Of a DNA stretch of 64,000 nucleotides, positions 1 through 7,765 are shown piece after piece; the stretch's first letter is position 1; each line of letters begins with the position of its first letter. Source of the stretch: Rhodococcus wratislaviensis (GTDB lineage Bacteria; Actinomycetota; Actinomycetes; Mycobacteriales; Mycobacteriaceae); contig NZ_UAUI01000015.1 of the NCBI RefSeq assembly GCF_900455735.1, forward strand, positions 1 to 64,000, read 5' to 3'. Below the pieces are notes generated by a model that saw nothing but the letters and a program-made list of their open reading frames with translations, did not search any database and was not told where the DNA came from. Both the position numbers and the translations under genes were made by a program.

Positions 1-181
1 ACGTTCCACCGATGTCGTCCGCGCGGTCGAGCACGACAAAGTCCTCGATGCCGTCCTGTTTCAGCCTGATCGCAGTTCCCAGCCCACCGAATCCCGCGCC
101 GACGATGAGTACCTCGACCCTTTCGGGTGCGCGCCCGACGCTATCGACCGGAAGTTCCACCGGTATTGCAGACCTGACCAT
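1..181 (-). CDS. FAD-dependent monooxygenase, N-terminal part only (runs off the window)
   Basis: The reverse strand reads a Rossmann FAD-binding start, VEVLIVGAGFGGLG, followed by AIRLKQDGIEDFVVLDR and DDIGGT. This is the usual opening of Baeyer-Villiger-type and related flavoprotein monooxygenases, and the GxGxxG loop and the acidic residue ending beta-2 are visible. I chose the ATG at 181 because GAGGAG lies eight bases upstream; an in-frame ATG at 211 is the alternative. Only about 60 residues are present, so substrate and subclass cannot be judged. It is transcribed away from the tetR at 326, so that regulator probably controls it. Confidence 0.8.
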   Translation of the reverse strand, partial: MVRSAIPVELPVDSVGRAPERVEVLIVGAGFGGLGTAIRLKQDGIEDFVVLDRADDIGGT

Positions 182-325
182 TCGGACGCCCTCCTCGTTG
201 TTGCCGCGCATGTCGAGAACGTTAGAACTGACATCACTCGCTGTCAACAGCAGTCGATGTCAACATACAACGGGCTGCCACACACGCGTCCGACTCACAT
301 CTCGCCGCAGTGAGAGGATGAAGAC
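182..325. promoter_or_regulatory. Divergent promoter region, monooxygenase / tetR
   Basis: This short spacer separates the divergent monooxygenase and tetR genes. It holds two direct TGTCAAC copies at 242-248 and 258-264, spaced 16 bases, and a nearby TGACATC. Paired half-sites between a TetR gene and its divergent target are a common operator layout, but the assignment is inference. Confidence 0.35.
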
Positions 326-985
326 ATGACCGAAATCGAGACCGGCCGCAGCGCCCCCCGCCGATGGCGCGGACAGGAGCCCGAAGACCGACGAGCCGCA
401 CGCCGCGAACAACTGATCGAAGCAGGCCTGGAAATCATGGGGACGGACGGCGCAGCCGCCACGACGATGCGGGCAACCTGCCGTCAAGCAGGCCTCACCG
501 AGCGGTACTTCTACGAGAGCTTCGCCAGCAGGGATGAACTCCTGGTTGCCGTCTTGGACCGTGTCGTCCTCACCGCACGCGATACGTTGATCACGGCGCT
601 GCAAACATCCCCGACGGAGCCACACGACCTTGTTCGGCACGTCGTCCGCGCCTTTACCGACTACATCGCAAGGGATCGTCGCCGCGGGAAGATCATGTTC
701 GTCGAGTCGCAGAGCGTCCCAGAGCTCGCACAACGAGGCGAGCAACTCGTGAAAGAATTCACGGCGCCGATCGCGGCATCACTCGACAGGCTGAGCGGCG
801 ACGACACACGCGACAAGGTCACCAGTCAACTCAACTCGATAGCGATCTTCGGCGCACTCGCCTTCCTGTACCAGCACTGGCTCACCGGAAACTCCCGAAT
901 CTCCAAAAGCCGTATCATAGAGCATATTTCGTTGGTGATCGAAGCCCAGGTCAATGTCAACAGCACGCCGGATCCAACAAGGTGA
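326..985 (+). CDS. TetR-family transcriptional regulator
   Basis: A 219-residue protein of normal TetR length. The N-terminal DNA-binding domain (about residues 25-75) shows the family pattern: RREQLIEAGLEIMGTDG, the helix-turn-helix RATCRQAGLTERYFYESF, then ASRDELL. The C-terminal ligand domain is not diagnostic. The ATG at 326 follows GAGAGGATGAAG, a weak but usable ribosome site. It is divergent from the FAD monooxygenase, the classic arrangement for a local repressor responding to the substrate or product of that enzyme. Target and ligand are inferred from position only. Confidence 0.9.
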   Translation: MTEIETGRSAPRRWRGQEPEDRRAARREQLIEAGLEIMGTDGAAATTMRATCRQAGLTERYFYESFASRDELLVAVLDRVVLTARDTLITALQTSPTEPHDLVRHVVRAFTDYIARDRRRGKIMFVESQSVPELAQRGEQLVKEFTAPIAASLDRLSGDDTRDKVTSQLNSIAIFGALAFLYQHWLTGNSRISKSRIIEHISLVIEAQVNVNSTPDPTR

Positions 986-1539
986 CGTTCAATGTCCATG
1001 GCTCCGATCTCAGCGCAACGCAGAGATCAGCGCGCGGACGTGCGACTAGATTCTGTCCGCAGTACAGCTGATATGTAGGCAAACTGATATACGCGGGCTG
1101 GATACCGCAGGAAGGGATTTCGGCTGGATCGTATCCGCGCGTCCAGAGTCGAGCATCGACCCGAAGGCAGGTCTGCTCACAGTTGTGTCGCGGGTCGATC
1201 CAAAGCACGGCCACCACCGACTCAAAACCGACGAAGCAGGTCAGGTGACTGTCCTCAACAGTCCATCACCGCCAGCGACCAACACCAGCCGGCCAACTCG
1301 CGGGCGATAGCGACGTTCACCCCATCGCCCGCGCATCACCGCACCGACGTGATACCGCAGCCGGTGATGCCATGCCGCCTCGACCCATCGACACCGATCC
1401 GCCGCAACAGCCGCTCCGGTAAGTGACGCACGTCACACTAGCTCCGGGGTTGGTCGGTGTAACGCTTCCGGCCCCCACACACACCGTTCGAGTAGCCGCA
1501 GACGCTGGGCCCGCGGCACTCGAATGAGGAACACCCACC
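986..1539. other. Spacer without a convincing gene; hairpin at 1299-1333
   Basis: I see no frame with good codon use or a ribosome site here. The one clear structure is an inverted repeat with 10-base arms CGCGGGCGAT / ATCGCCCGCG at 1299-1308 and 1324-1333 with a 15-base loop. It could act as a terminator, although no T tract follows. The promoter for the small genes starting at 1540 probably lies at the right end. Confidence 0.4.
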
Positions 1540-1854
1540 ATGAGCACCACACAGCTCCACCCGATCACCCACTCCGCCACCAGCACCTCCTCCTGGAAGC
1601 GACTGGCCGCCGTCGGCGCCGCGACCGCCGCACTCGGACTCATCCCGGTCGGCGCCGCCAACGCCACCACCGCACCGTCGAACCCCGCGCAGCCCGTCGC
1701 CGCCGCCGTCACCCACGACAATCCGCTCGACCGCGACAACGACATGCAGCAACGCCAGCACGACCGCCAGCGTGACCAGCGGCAAGACCGGCGCGCCGAA
1801 ACCATCGTCCTCGACCAGATCCTGGCCGGCTGGAACAGCAACACCCACCTGTAG
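1540..1854 (+). CDS. Small putative secreted protein
   Basis: A 104-residue protein of unknown function. Residues 18-43 look like an export signal: a Lys-Arg pair, then a hydrophobic AAVGAATAALGLIPVGAA run with a possible AxA cleavage site near ANA (about 41-43). The remainder is rich in Gln, Arg and Asp (QQRQHDRQRDQRQ), so the mature chain would be highly charged. GAGGA lies eleven bases before the ATG. It is followed at short distance by two more small genes in the same direction. The overlapping frame starting at 1524 has Arg-rich composition typical of a shadow. Confidence 0.55.
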   Translation: MSTTQLHPITHSATSTSSWKRLAAVGAATAALGLIPVGAANATTAPSNPAQPVAAAVTHDNPLDRDNDMQQRQHDRQRDQRQDRRAETIVLDQILAGWNSNTHL

Positions 1855-1887
1855 AGCAGCCCGGCGAGACCCCGCGAGAAGGCAACC

Positions 1888-2097
1888 ATGAGCACCACCG
1901 ACACCCGCTCCCCCCAGAACGTCACCACCACGGCAACAACATTCAGTAGCACCACCGACCTGACCAGTGCGCTGATTCGCGCGGCAATCGCTCACGGCGA
2001 ACACGAGAACCGCACCGGCGCAGCGGATCCGAACTGGCCCGACTGGTACGCCGCCTACATGGTCGCCGAACAGGCCGGGACGGAGCCGCCCCTCTAA
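1888..2097 (+). CDS. Small conserved actinobacterial protein with PNWPDWYA motif
   Basis: A 69-residue protein whose C-terminal half reads HGEHENR, DPNWPDWYAAYMVAEQAGTE. From memory this short Trp-rich pattern recurs in small uncharacterised actinobacterial proteins, so I treat it as a real gene. No membrane segment or signal is visible. GAGAAGG precedes the ATG by eight bases. It sits 33 bases after the small secreted protein and 56 before the SRPBCC gene, so the three may be co-transcribed. Function unknown. Confidence 0.65.
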   Translation: MSTTDTRSPQNVTTTATTFSSTTDLTSALIRAAIAHGEHENRTGAADPNWPDWYAAYMVAEQAGTEPPL

Positions 2098-2153
2098 CCG
2101 TCCTCGACACCCGGTCACCCCCTCACCGTTCACCACCCACCCAGGAGAACACC

Positions 2154-2621
2154 ATGTCCACGATCCACCTGCACCAGACCACCACCGCAACACCCGAACA
2201 GTTTCTCGACGCACTCACCGACTTCGGGCCCGGCCGGCAGGCACTGTTCGGCAACAGCGCCGACGACTACCTCCACGTGCACGAACTCGGCACCACCCAC
2301 GCCGACGTCACCGAAGGATCGGGCGGGGCCTGGGAACGCCTGCACTACGACTGGACCGACCCCCACCGCGTCGTCATGACGACCACCGACTCCAACCTGT
2401 GGGGCGGCAACTCCGGCCACACCTACACCTTCACCCCGCGGCCCGACGGAACGACCGACGTCGACGCCGTCGTGGTCCGCGACGGCAAGAACCTCAAAGG
2501 ACGAGCGCTCGGGGCCGTGCTCGGCGTCTTCGGCACCCGCGTCCTGGGAACGGCGTTCGACAAGACCGTCGCTGCCATCGAAGCCCGCAACCACACCCCG
2601 CGAACAGCGAACAACACCTAA
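2154..2621 (+). CDS. SRPBCC / polyketide-cyclase-like lipid-binding-fold protein
   Basis: A 155-residue protein matching the START-like (SRPBCC) fold: an N-terminal beta strand with TIHLHQTTTATPEQFLDALTDF, central strands such as ERLHYDWTDPHRVVMTTTDS and GHTYTFTPRPDGTTDV, and the long C-terminal helix that closes the ligand cavity (residues about 120-145). Such proteins bind hydrophobic small molecules or catalyse cyclisation and dehydration; nothing here fixes the ligand. CCAGGAGAA lies close upstream of the ATG. It is the last gene of a three-gene run and ends just before a strong hairpin terminator. Confidence 0.8.
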   Translation: MSTIHLHQTTTATPEQFLDALTDFGPGRQALFGNSADDYLHVHELGTTHADVTEGSGGAWERLHYDWTDPHRVVMTTTDSNLWGGNSGHTYTFTPRPDGTTDVDAVVVRDGKNLKGRALGAVLGVFGTRVLGTAFDKTVAAIEARNHTPRTANNT

Positions 2622-2632
2622 ACCCCACAGTC

Positions 2633-2670
2633 GCGCCGTCGAGCACCGCAACCACGGTGCTCGACGGCGC
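2633..2670 (+). terminator. Perfect 15-bp stem terminator
   Basis: GCGCCGTCGAGCACC (2633-2647) and its exact reverse complement (2656-2670) enclose an eight-base loop, 12 bases after the SRPBCC stop codon. There is no T tract, which is usual for actinobacterial hairpin terminators. Confidence 0.8.
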
Positions 2671-2733
2671 CACCGTGTCCGAAAAGTCCGTGGAAGCGAA
2701 GGCGAGCCCGCTACGTCCGCGTCGGGCCCACCG

Positions 2734-3202
2734 TCACGGTGTCGACGAAGGGGCTGCCTTTGAGGGCGGTGTCTTCGCCGGCGTCCGGCGCCCCCGCACC
2801 GCCTTCCCGGCAGGAGTGGGAGTGTTCGCTTCGGCCGCGGGTGCGGCCGGGACCGCCGACGCGGCCGCCGCCTTCGCTCCGGCACCGGTCGACTGCTCAC
2901 CGATCCCCGGCTCGTCCGGCCTCGTGCCGAGTTCGAGTTGCTCGAGGACCAGCGCCGTCCCCCCGGACCGCGGCCACGATCGGCCACCGCACCACACCGG
3001 TCAACGCGACCACACCCAAGGTCAACACAGCCGCCGGCGTCGAATGACTTCCACGCCGGGCACCCTCCTGGGCCCCGACTGCCGCACCCTTCAAACTGCC
3101 GACCAGGCCGCCGACCGCGGCTCCACCGACCGCGCCGAGGCCAGCCGTCGCAGCCGCACCCACTCCAGTCACCGCCCGTGCCGTACCACTCACCAGATCC
3201 AT
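2734..3202 (-). pseudogene. Gly/Ala-rich small membrane protein, frameshifted at a C6 run
   Basis: Reading leftward from the ATG at 3202, the frame gives a Gly/Ala-rich membrane-like N-terminus (AVTGVGAAATAGLGAVGGAAVGG) and STPAAVLTLGVVALTGVV. It then loses sense at a run of six C on the plus strand (2959-2964). Removing one base joins WPIVAAVRG directly to TALVLEQLELG and an Ala/Pro/Lys-rich tail (AKAAAASAVPAAPAAEA) ending at 2734. The two halves fit as one protein of about 155 residues. The break is a real frameshift, a sequencing error in the homopolymer, or phase-variable slippage; the sequence alone cannot decide. Function unknown. Confidence 0.6.
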
Positions 3203-3352
3203 CACCTGTCGCCCCGCTCCATCAGTGCCCGAGATCGACGACGACGCCGATCCTGTCCGACCGGGAGTACCCCACCGACCCTCCGCCTGAACAGGTCGAG
3301 GGACCCGCCCGGTGAACGCAGCCGTGGGTGGCTTGCGTTGCCCGTCCGCCTA

Positions 3353-3490
3353 TCACTCCCCCGGGGATGTGACCGGCTTGGGCGTCAACTCCGGTTCCGC
3401 ATGGCGGCCGGTGCTGGGATCGATGGTGAGGTCCTCGGAGTCGGCGAAGATCAGGCATCCGTCATCGACCGCGACCGCCCACCGATGCAC
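3353..3490 (-). CDS. Possible 45-residue hypothetical protein
   Basis: On the reverse strand from a GTG at 3490 the frame reads VHRWAVAVDDGCLIFADSED, then DPSTGRHAEPELTPKP and a stop at 3355-3353. Composition is more protein-like than the Arg/Pro-rich shadows around it. It lies between two other leftward small genes and may be part of the same decayed cassette, since VDDGCLIF faintly echoes VDGGVI in the copy at 28.3 kb. No ribosome site stands out. Function unknown. Confidence 0.35.
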   Translation of the reverse strand: MHRWAVAVDDGCLIFADSEDLTIDPSTGRHAEPELTPKPVTSPGE

Positions 3491-3515
3491 CGCCGCCGCT
3501 GATCCAGGACGCTGA

Positions 3516-3762
3516 TCAGTCCCTGGACGGTCGCTCGGTGCCTCGCAGATCCGGGTACCGGGCGATCAGCCCGGCCACCAGCTGATGCGCCTCGGCGAGT
3601 TGGCCGCGCAGACCTGCACCCAGCTCCCCGTCTTGGGTGTGGCCTGCGTGCCGGGTGCTCTCGATCTGGGCCGTGAGCGCCGCGATCTCGGCGTCCATCA
3701 GGTCACGGAACACCCGCGCCTGGGCGATATCGGGGGTCGAGGTCGTGCTCGGTCGGTGTCAT
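3516..3762 (-). pseudogene. Small coiled-coil protein, cassette copy 1, frameshifted at a G5 run
   Basis: Starting at the ATG at 3762, after CAGGAGAGCACCGG, the reading is MTPTEHDLDP and then shifts frame at five G on the plus strand (3732-3736). In the next frame it continues ARVFRDLMDAEIAALTAQIE and QLAEAHQLVAGLIARYPDL to a stop at 3516. The copies at 28.3-28.6 kb (MTPTVHDLDPDFAPVRVFR) and 27.4-27.7 kb (DTAQARIFLDALRAEIEIL) show what the uninterrupted N-terminus should be. The heptad-like pattern suggests a short coiled coil. It is divergent from a three-helix-bundle gene, as in copy 2. Confidence 0.65.
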
Positions 3763-3970
3763 CCGGTGCTCTCCTGCTCGGTGCGGCGGCACTCCAAATG
3801 ATGGTGCCGCGGTGCGTGAGGGGTGACTGCGCCGCTGCAATCCACCGAGCATCGTTGCCAGCCCGGCGACCGACGTCAACCCGCCACCGCTCCCCTACCG
3901 CGGTACGAAAGATTTGTGGTGCTTGGTGAAACCCTTCCCGAGCACCGTCGACGGGACCACAATTTCTGTC

Positions 3971-4126
3971 ATGGACGTCACCGAAGAACAGCACATCGAC
4001 GCGGTGCGCACATCCGATCCAGCGGTACCAGTTCCTCGGCCAAACTCCGTCAGCTCGGCGTCCCCGCGCAGCAGCATCGTCTCTCCCATCTTCTCGACGG
4101 CGGTCATCTCGACCGCGGCCAGCTGA
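3971..4126 (+). pseudogene. Three-helix-bundle dimerization-domain protein, cassette copy 1, decayed
   Basis: The ATG at 3971 begins MDVTEEQHIDAVR, nearly identical to the intact gene at 28810 (MDVTERQHIDAVR). Small deletions after codon 13 then shift the frame, and the helical core seen at 28.8 kb is lost. The flanking DNA (about 3538-4045) aligns along its length with 28390-28880, so the whole divergent cassette was duplicated. The remaining right side, to about 4260, has one frame with a plausible run (QLADNLPDYVSS) that I cannot identify. Confidence 0.6.
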
Positions 4127-4194
4127 CCTGGCTTCGCCGCGGAGTGCCGACCCTGTTCGAGCAACTCGCCGACAACCTCCCCGATTACGTCAGC

Positions 4195-4647
4195 TCAGCT
4201 AGCGGACCGCGGACCTATCGAGACAGGGCCGCCCAGGTGGAAGCGGCGGCGGACAGATGCCTCGGATAGTGCACTTCTCGTTGCGCAGGTCTGCCGGGTC
4301 AAGAGCGTGCGCCTCGAACAGCGCCACCGCACACTCGGTGATTCACGCATCCACTTGTAACCGTGCACAGTGGCCGAACCGAGGTTGTAGAACCACTTGC
4401 CGCCGTACACAAGCCCCCGGGTTAGTCCGTCGGTGTCGTGCACCGGAGGGTAGGTGGCGAGCCATTCGGACACCTGCACAACGGCTTCGCGGAAGATGGG
4501 GGCCTTCGTTTTCCGAGCCGTTTGGACAAACGAACGACGCACGGTGAAATCGCGCTGGTGCTCAAGGAACTGCTCGTACTCCTGCGGCGCCAGCACATGA
4601 TCGCCGTTCGCGTGCCCGCTTTCTGTGGTGGTGAGGTAATACTGCAT
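4195..4647 (-). CDS. Hypothetical protein, probably frameshifted near the C-terminus
   Basis: The first 100 residues look like a genuine soluble protein (LAPQEYEQFLEHQRDF, APIFREAVVQVSEWLATYPP, GGKWFYNLGSATVHGYKWM). After about residue 103 this frame becomes Arg/Ser/Thr-rich, while the next frame becomes sensible (CAVALFEAHALDPADLRNEK), which points to a frameshift near 4340. I do not recognise the family. It runs in the same direction as the tetR ending at 4733, 85 bases upstream, and may have been its co-transcribed neighbour. Confidence 0.5.
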   Translation of the reverse strand: MQYYLTTTESGHANGDHVLAPQEYEQFLEHQRDFTVRRSFVQTARKTKAPIFREAVVQVSEWLATYPPVHDTDGLTRGLVYGGKWFYNLGSATVHGYKWMRESPSVRWRCSRRTLLTRQTCATRSALSEASVRRRFHLGGPVSIGPRSAS

Positions 4648-4732
4648 CCTTCATCTCTGCAGCTATCACCCCGAGCGACCGGCGCCGGCGCTCATCTCGG
4701 TCAGTGTCGTGTCCGGTCCGCACATTCGGACA

Positions 4733-5395
4733 CTATGTAGCGGTTGCGCCGTGGGTTTGATCGTCGGCGTCGGGTAAGGGGCGTCGGCAGATTTCGTGGG
4801 CTTCGTCGGCGGAGAGACCGAACATGCGCAACAGGTCCTCGGTGACTTGGTCGGTGTCCTCCGCGTCGTCACGTTCGGGGTGGTCGTGCAGCAGTTGACC
4901 CAGACAGAGCGCGGCCCCCGCTGTGATCGTCAGGGCCAGTTCGGGGTCGCGCACGTTGAACCGGCCCGCACGGGCTGCTGCCTCGATATCGCGGCGAGCT
5001 CGCGGCGCCAGGCCTTTGTCCGAGCTGACCAGACTCGGCCCGTCGCGGAGCAGAACTTTGCTCAGTTCGGGATTTCTGCGATGCAGGCGTCCGGTCAGAC
5101 GGAAGCTCTGCGCAAAGATCTGGGCAGGGTCGTCCAGATCTGCGGTCAGTTCGTCGAGTACCGCGCCGTGGCGGTCGAGGGCCTCCTCCACGGCCGCGTG
5201 GAAGAGCTCCTCCTTGGTCTGGAAGTGGTTGTAGAACGACCCCATTCCGACATCTGCGGCCTGGGTGATCTCGAGTATCGGGGCGGTCAGTTTCCCTGCC
5301 GCCATGAAGGACTGGGCTGCGCGTACGAGTGCGGCGCGGGTACGCGCCTTGCGCCGTTCCAGGCGGTTCGGCGCATCGGTGATCTGCTCTGTCAT
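4733..5395 (-). CDS. TetR-family regulator (intact copy)
   Basis: A 220-residue TetR protein. The N-terminal domain reads RRKARTRAALVRAAQSFMAAG, ILEITQAADVGMGSFYNHFQTKEELF, a classic TetR helix-turn-helix. I placed the start at the ATG at 5395 because GGAGAAGG lies just upstream; the frame extends further but without support. The N-terminal third and the upstream operator are duplicated at 6.1-6.57 kb next to the aromatic operon, so this intact protein is the likely repressor of both sites. It probably autoregulates through the palindrome at 5445-5471. Confidence 0.9.
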   Translation of the reverse strand: MTEQITDAPNRLERRKARTRAALVRAAQSFMAAGKLTAPILEITQAADVGMGSFYNHFQTKEELFHAAVEEALDRHGAVLDELTADLDDPAQIFAQSFRLTGRLHRRNPELSKVLLRDGPSLVSSDKGLAPRARRDIEAAARAGRFNVRDPELALTITAGAALCLGQLLHDHPERDDAEDTDQVTEDLLRMFGLSADEAHEICRRPLPDADDQTHGATAT

Positions 5396-5444
5396 GCCGT
5401 GCCCTTCTCCTGATCCGTCCGACCTTGCCCTACAGTACCCGCGT

Positions 5445-5471
5445 GTCATCAATATTGACGAATTCCTCAAC
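5445..5471. promoter_or_regulatory. Candidate TetR operator, copy 1
   Basis: This 27-base segment upstream of the intact tetR contains the perfect palindrome TCAATATTGA (5449-5458) and is identical base for base to 6543-6569. It lies about 50 bases from the start codon, a suitable place for autoregulation. Binding is inferred. Confidence 0.65.
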
Positions 5472-5518
5472 CTTGGCGGCTACTCCAGTCCGCAAGCAGT
5501 CGCCACACACGGTCCAAC

Positions 5519-6118
5519 CTAATGCGCGAGGATCTTGATGCAGACCACGAGTACGCCCACTCCGACCAAACCTGTGATGGTGAACAGCTTTTGCCACCAA
5601 CGTAATTGGGCCATCCGTACGGCCAACAGAGCAATTACCCCAAGTTCGACGACGAGGATCCACATCGCGATCCACATCGCGTTGGATAGACTCAATAGTC
5701 CGACGGCAGCTGCGATCAATACAAGCAGGGGCAAGACCGCGGCCTCTACAATCTGGCCGGAGGCCTGCAGCATCCGCAGCGCTGCCCGTCCGCGCGGAGC
5801 ACTGTGGTGCGCGCCGAGGTGCGCTACCCAGTCGGCCAGCAGGCTCGCCGCCCAGAGCCCGCCGGTGGCCACCGCGACATCCAGGACCCGAGACCATGGG
5901 CTCGTGTCGGGAGCCGTGTAGCGGACGAGGACGGCAAGCGTCGCCAAACACGTCATCGCGCCGTACACACGCTCCCGCAGGAGCGCTACGACCTGCTCCA
6001 CGGGAATTTCTTCCCGATTCGCCTCGCCGGCCCCGCTCACTTCGGTCACCAAGCGAATCGGTTCGAATCCGTCTTGCCCGAGCAACCGCTGCACCAAACC
6101 CATTTCAGCCATCAGCAT
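5519..6118 (-). CDS. Integral membrane protein of unknown function
   Basis: A 199-residue protein with an N-terminal cytoplasmic part (about 1-45) and four or five hydrophobic helices: YGAMTCLATLAVLVRY, VLDVAVATGGLWAASLL, AAVLPLLVLIAAAVGLL, AMWIAMWILVVELGVIALLA and LFTITGLVGVGVLVVCI. A His-rich loop (DWVAHLGAHH) sits between helices 2 and 3. I do not recognise a named family. Several in-frame ATGs (6118, 6112, 6103) are possible starts; the first overlaps the end of the truncated tetR copy by 14 bases. It lies between the two tetR copies, so it was probably trapped by the duplication. Confidence 0.75.
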   Translation of the reverse strand: MLMAEMGLVQRLLGQDGFEPIRLVTEVSGAGEANREEIPVEQVVALLRERVYGAMTCLATLAVLVRYTAPDTSPWSRVLDVAVATGGLWAASLLADWVAHLGAHHSAPRGRAALRMLQASGQIVEAAVLPLLVLIAAAVGLLSLSNAMWIAMWILVVELGVIALLAVRMAQLRWWQKLFTITGLVGVGVLVVCIKILAH

Positions 6119-6491
6119 CCCGCCGACGACGTGTCAGCCCGTGGGTGAACAGCGTTGCTGGGCCCGGGCTCCTACGATGCGGGCGTCCGGTCAGATGCAA
6201 ACTCTGCGCGAAGACCTCGGCGGCGTGCTCCCTGCCGATGGGCAGTTCGTCGAGCGTCGCGCCGTGGCGGTCGAGGGCCTCCTCCACGGCCGCGAGGGAG
6301 AGCTCCTCCGTGGTCTGAAAGTGGTTGTAGAACGACCCCATTCCGACATCTGCAGCCTGGGTGATCTCGAGTATCGGGGCGGTCGGTTTCCCTGCCGCCA
6401 TGGATGACTGGGCTGCGCGTACGAGCGCGGCGCGGGTACGGGCCTTACGCCAGCTCAGGCTGTTCGGTACATCGGTGATCTGCTCGGTCAT
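6105..6491 (-). pseudogene. Truncated TetR paralog (copy 2)
   Basis: Residues 1-90 are nearly identical to the intact TetR at 4733-5395 (ILEITQAADVGMGSFYNHFQ), but the similarity fades after HRR and the frame ends at 128 residues (RSPGPATLFTHGLTRRRR). About half of the ligand-binding domain is missing. The DNA-binding domain is complete, so it might still bind DNA, but lacking the dimer interface it is most likely non-functional. The homologous DNA block is about 400 bp (6167-6569 against 5075-5471). It is divergent from the extradiol dioxygenase operon. Confidence 0.8.
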
Positions 6492-6542
6492 GGCGTGCGT
6501 GCCCATCTCCTACTCGTCTGAGCTGGCCCTACCCTACCGCTC

Positions 6543-6569
6543 GTCATCAATATTGACGAATTCCTCAAC
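6543..6569. promoter_or_regulatory. Candidate TetR operator, copy 2
   Basis: Identical to 5445-5471, with the same TCAATATTGA core (6547-6556). It sits between the truncated tetR and the dioxygenase operon, so the intact TetR could repress the operon from here. The identity with copy 1 ends at 6569/5471, which marks the duplication breakpoint. Confidence 0.65.
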
Positions 6570-6579
6570 TTCTCTTGAC

Positions 6580-6611
6580 TGACGATATGGTCGTAAGTGA
6601 CGATATCGTCA
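6580..6611. promoter_or_regulatory. Tandem palindromic operators before the dioxygenase operon
   Basis: TGACGATATCGTCA (6598-6611) is a perfect 14-base palindrome, 20 bases before the start codon. A near copy, TGACGATATGGTCG (6580-6593), lies 18 bases upstream. The motif differs from the TCAATATTGA operator, so a second regulator is likely to act here. Confidence 0.6.
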
Positions 6612-6631
6612 TTACCTGAAGGGAGTGGTCA

Positions 6632-7765
6632 ATGAGTGTCCACCATGACCCGCATACCGGTCTGCACAGTGAGCCGGGCGCCCTGGCGGGCGAACACCGG
6701 GGGCGGGCCGCCGAGCCGATCATCAAGGTGCATGACCTCGCGTGGCTGGAGTTCGAGAAGCCCGACCTCGAGCGGGCGGAGGCGTTCGCCCATGCCTTCG
6801 GTTTCACGACGGCGCTCCGCACCGCACACGAACTGCAGTTGCGTGGTACAGACCCCGGCTCGCCGTGCGTGCTCATCCGCCGAGGCCCGCGGTCGCGGTT
6901 CGTCGGTCCCGCCTTCCGGGCTGCCGACTCGACCGACGTGCTGCGACTGGCGGACGCGGTCGGCGGTGCGGTCGTGCCCCTCCCCGAGAGTCTGGGCGGG
7001 ATCACGGTCGATCTTCTGGATCCCAGCGCATTGGGAGTCCGCGTCGTGTCCGACATGTTCGAGTTGCCGGCGCTGTCCGACCAGACCCCGCTCCCACTGA
7101 ATTTCGGCCACGACCGCGGGCGGGTGAACGCTCCTCAGCGGCCGCCCCGCGCGCCGGCCACCGTGCAACGGCTCGGTCACGTCGTGCTCCAGACGACGAC
7201 GTACCTCGAAACACTCAACTGGTACCTCGAGCACCTCGGACTGATCGTCAGCGACTTCCTCTTCTACCCCGGTCAACGGGCCCGGGGCCCGATCATGAGC
7301 TTCATCCGCTGCGACCGTGGCGCCACGCCCACCGACCATCACACGCTCGCGATGGTCCTCGGCCCGGCCAACCGCTATGTGCATTCGGCATATCAGGTCG
7401 CCGACCTCGACTGCCTCGCTGCAGGAGGCGAATACCTGCTCGACCGGGGCTACCGCCGGTCCTGGGGCATCGGCCGGCACATCCAGGGCAGCCAAATCTT
7501 CGACTACTGGCGCGACCCTGACGGATTCATGGTCGAGCACTTCAGCGACGGCGATCTTTTCGACAGCACGCTCGAAGCAGGCTGGGCACCGATGACCGCG
7601 TCCGGACTGTCCCAGTGGGGGCCGCCCGCCACCAAAGACTTCCTCGGATTGAACCCCGGTCGGGAATCACTCCAGGAATTGCGCGCCATCGTCCACGCGC
7701 TGCGCGCCGACAACGAATTCGACCTCCACCGCCTCCGCGGCCTTCTGAAAGTTGCCAGCTCATGA
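6632..7765 (+). CDS. Extradiol (type I, vicinal-oxygen-chelate) ring-cleavage dioxygenase
   Basis: A 377-residue two-domain VOC dioxygenase. The N-terminal domain (about 30-150) is the non-catalytic half, and the C-terminal domain carries the Fe(II) ligands: His183 (RLGHVV), His236/237 (DHHTLAMV) and Glu302 (GFMVEHFSDGD). YWRDPDGFMVEHFSDGD is the usual family signature. It should split a catechol-type ring next to the hydroxyls. GAAGGGAG precedes the ATG. It opens a five-gene operon whose members overlap by four bases, behind tandem operators. Substrate is not determined; the downstream FAD phenol-type hydroxylase suggests it makes the catechol for this enzyme. Confidence 0.92.
   Translation: MSVHHDPHTGLHSEPGALAGEHRGRAAEPIIKVHDLAWLEFEKPDLERAEAFAHAFGFTTALRTAHELQLRGTDPGSPCVLIRRGPRSRFVGPAFRAADSTDVLRLADAVGGAVVPLPESLGGITVDLLDPSALGVRVVSDMFELPALSDQTPLPLNFGHDRGRVNAPQRPPRAPATVQRLGHVVLQTTTYLETLNWYLEHLGLIVSDFLFYPGQRARGPIMSFIRCDRGATPTDHHTLAMVLGPANRYVHSAYQVADLDCLAAGGEYLLDRGYRRSWGIGRHIQGSQIFDYWRDPDGFMVEHFSDGDLFDSTLEAGWAPMTASGLSQWGPPATKDFLGLNPGRESLQELRAIVHALRADNEFDLHRLRGLLKVASS

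Noticed and set aside
2399..3502. Plus-strand open frame of 367 codons
   Set aside because: Runs through a terminator and opposite better leftward frames; Arg/His/Pro/Ser-rich.
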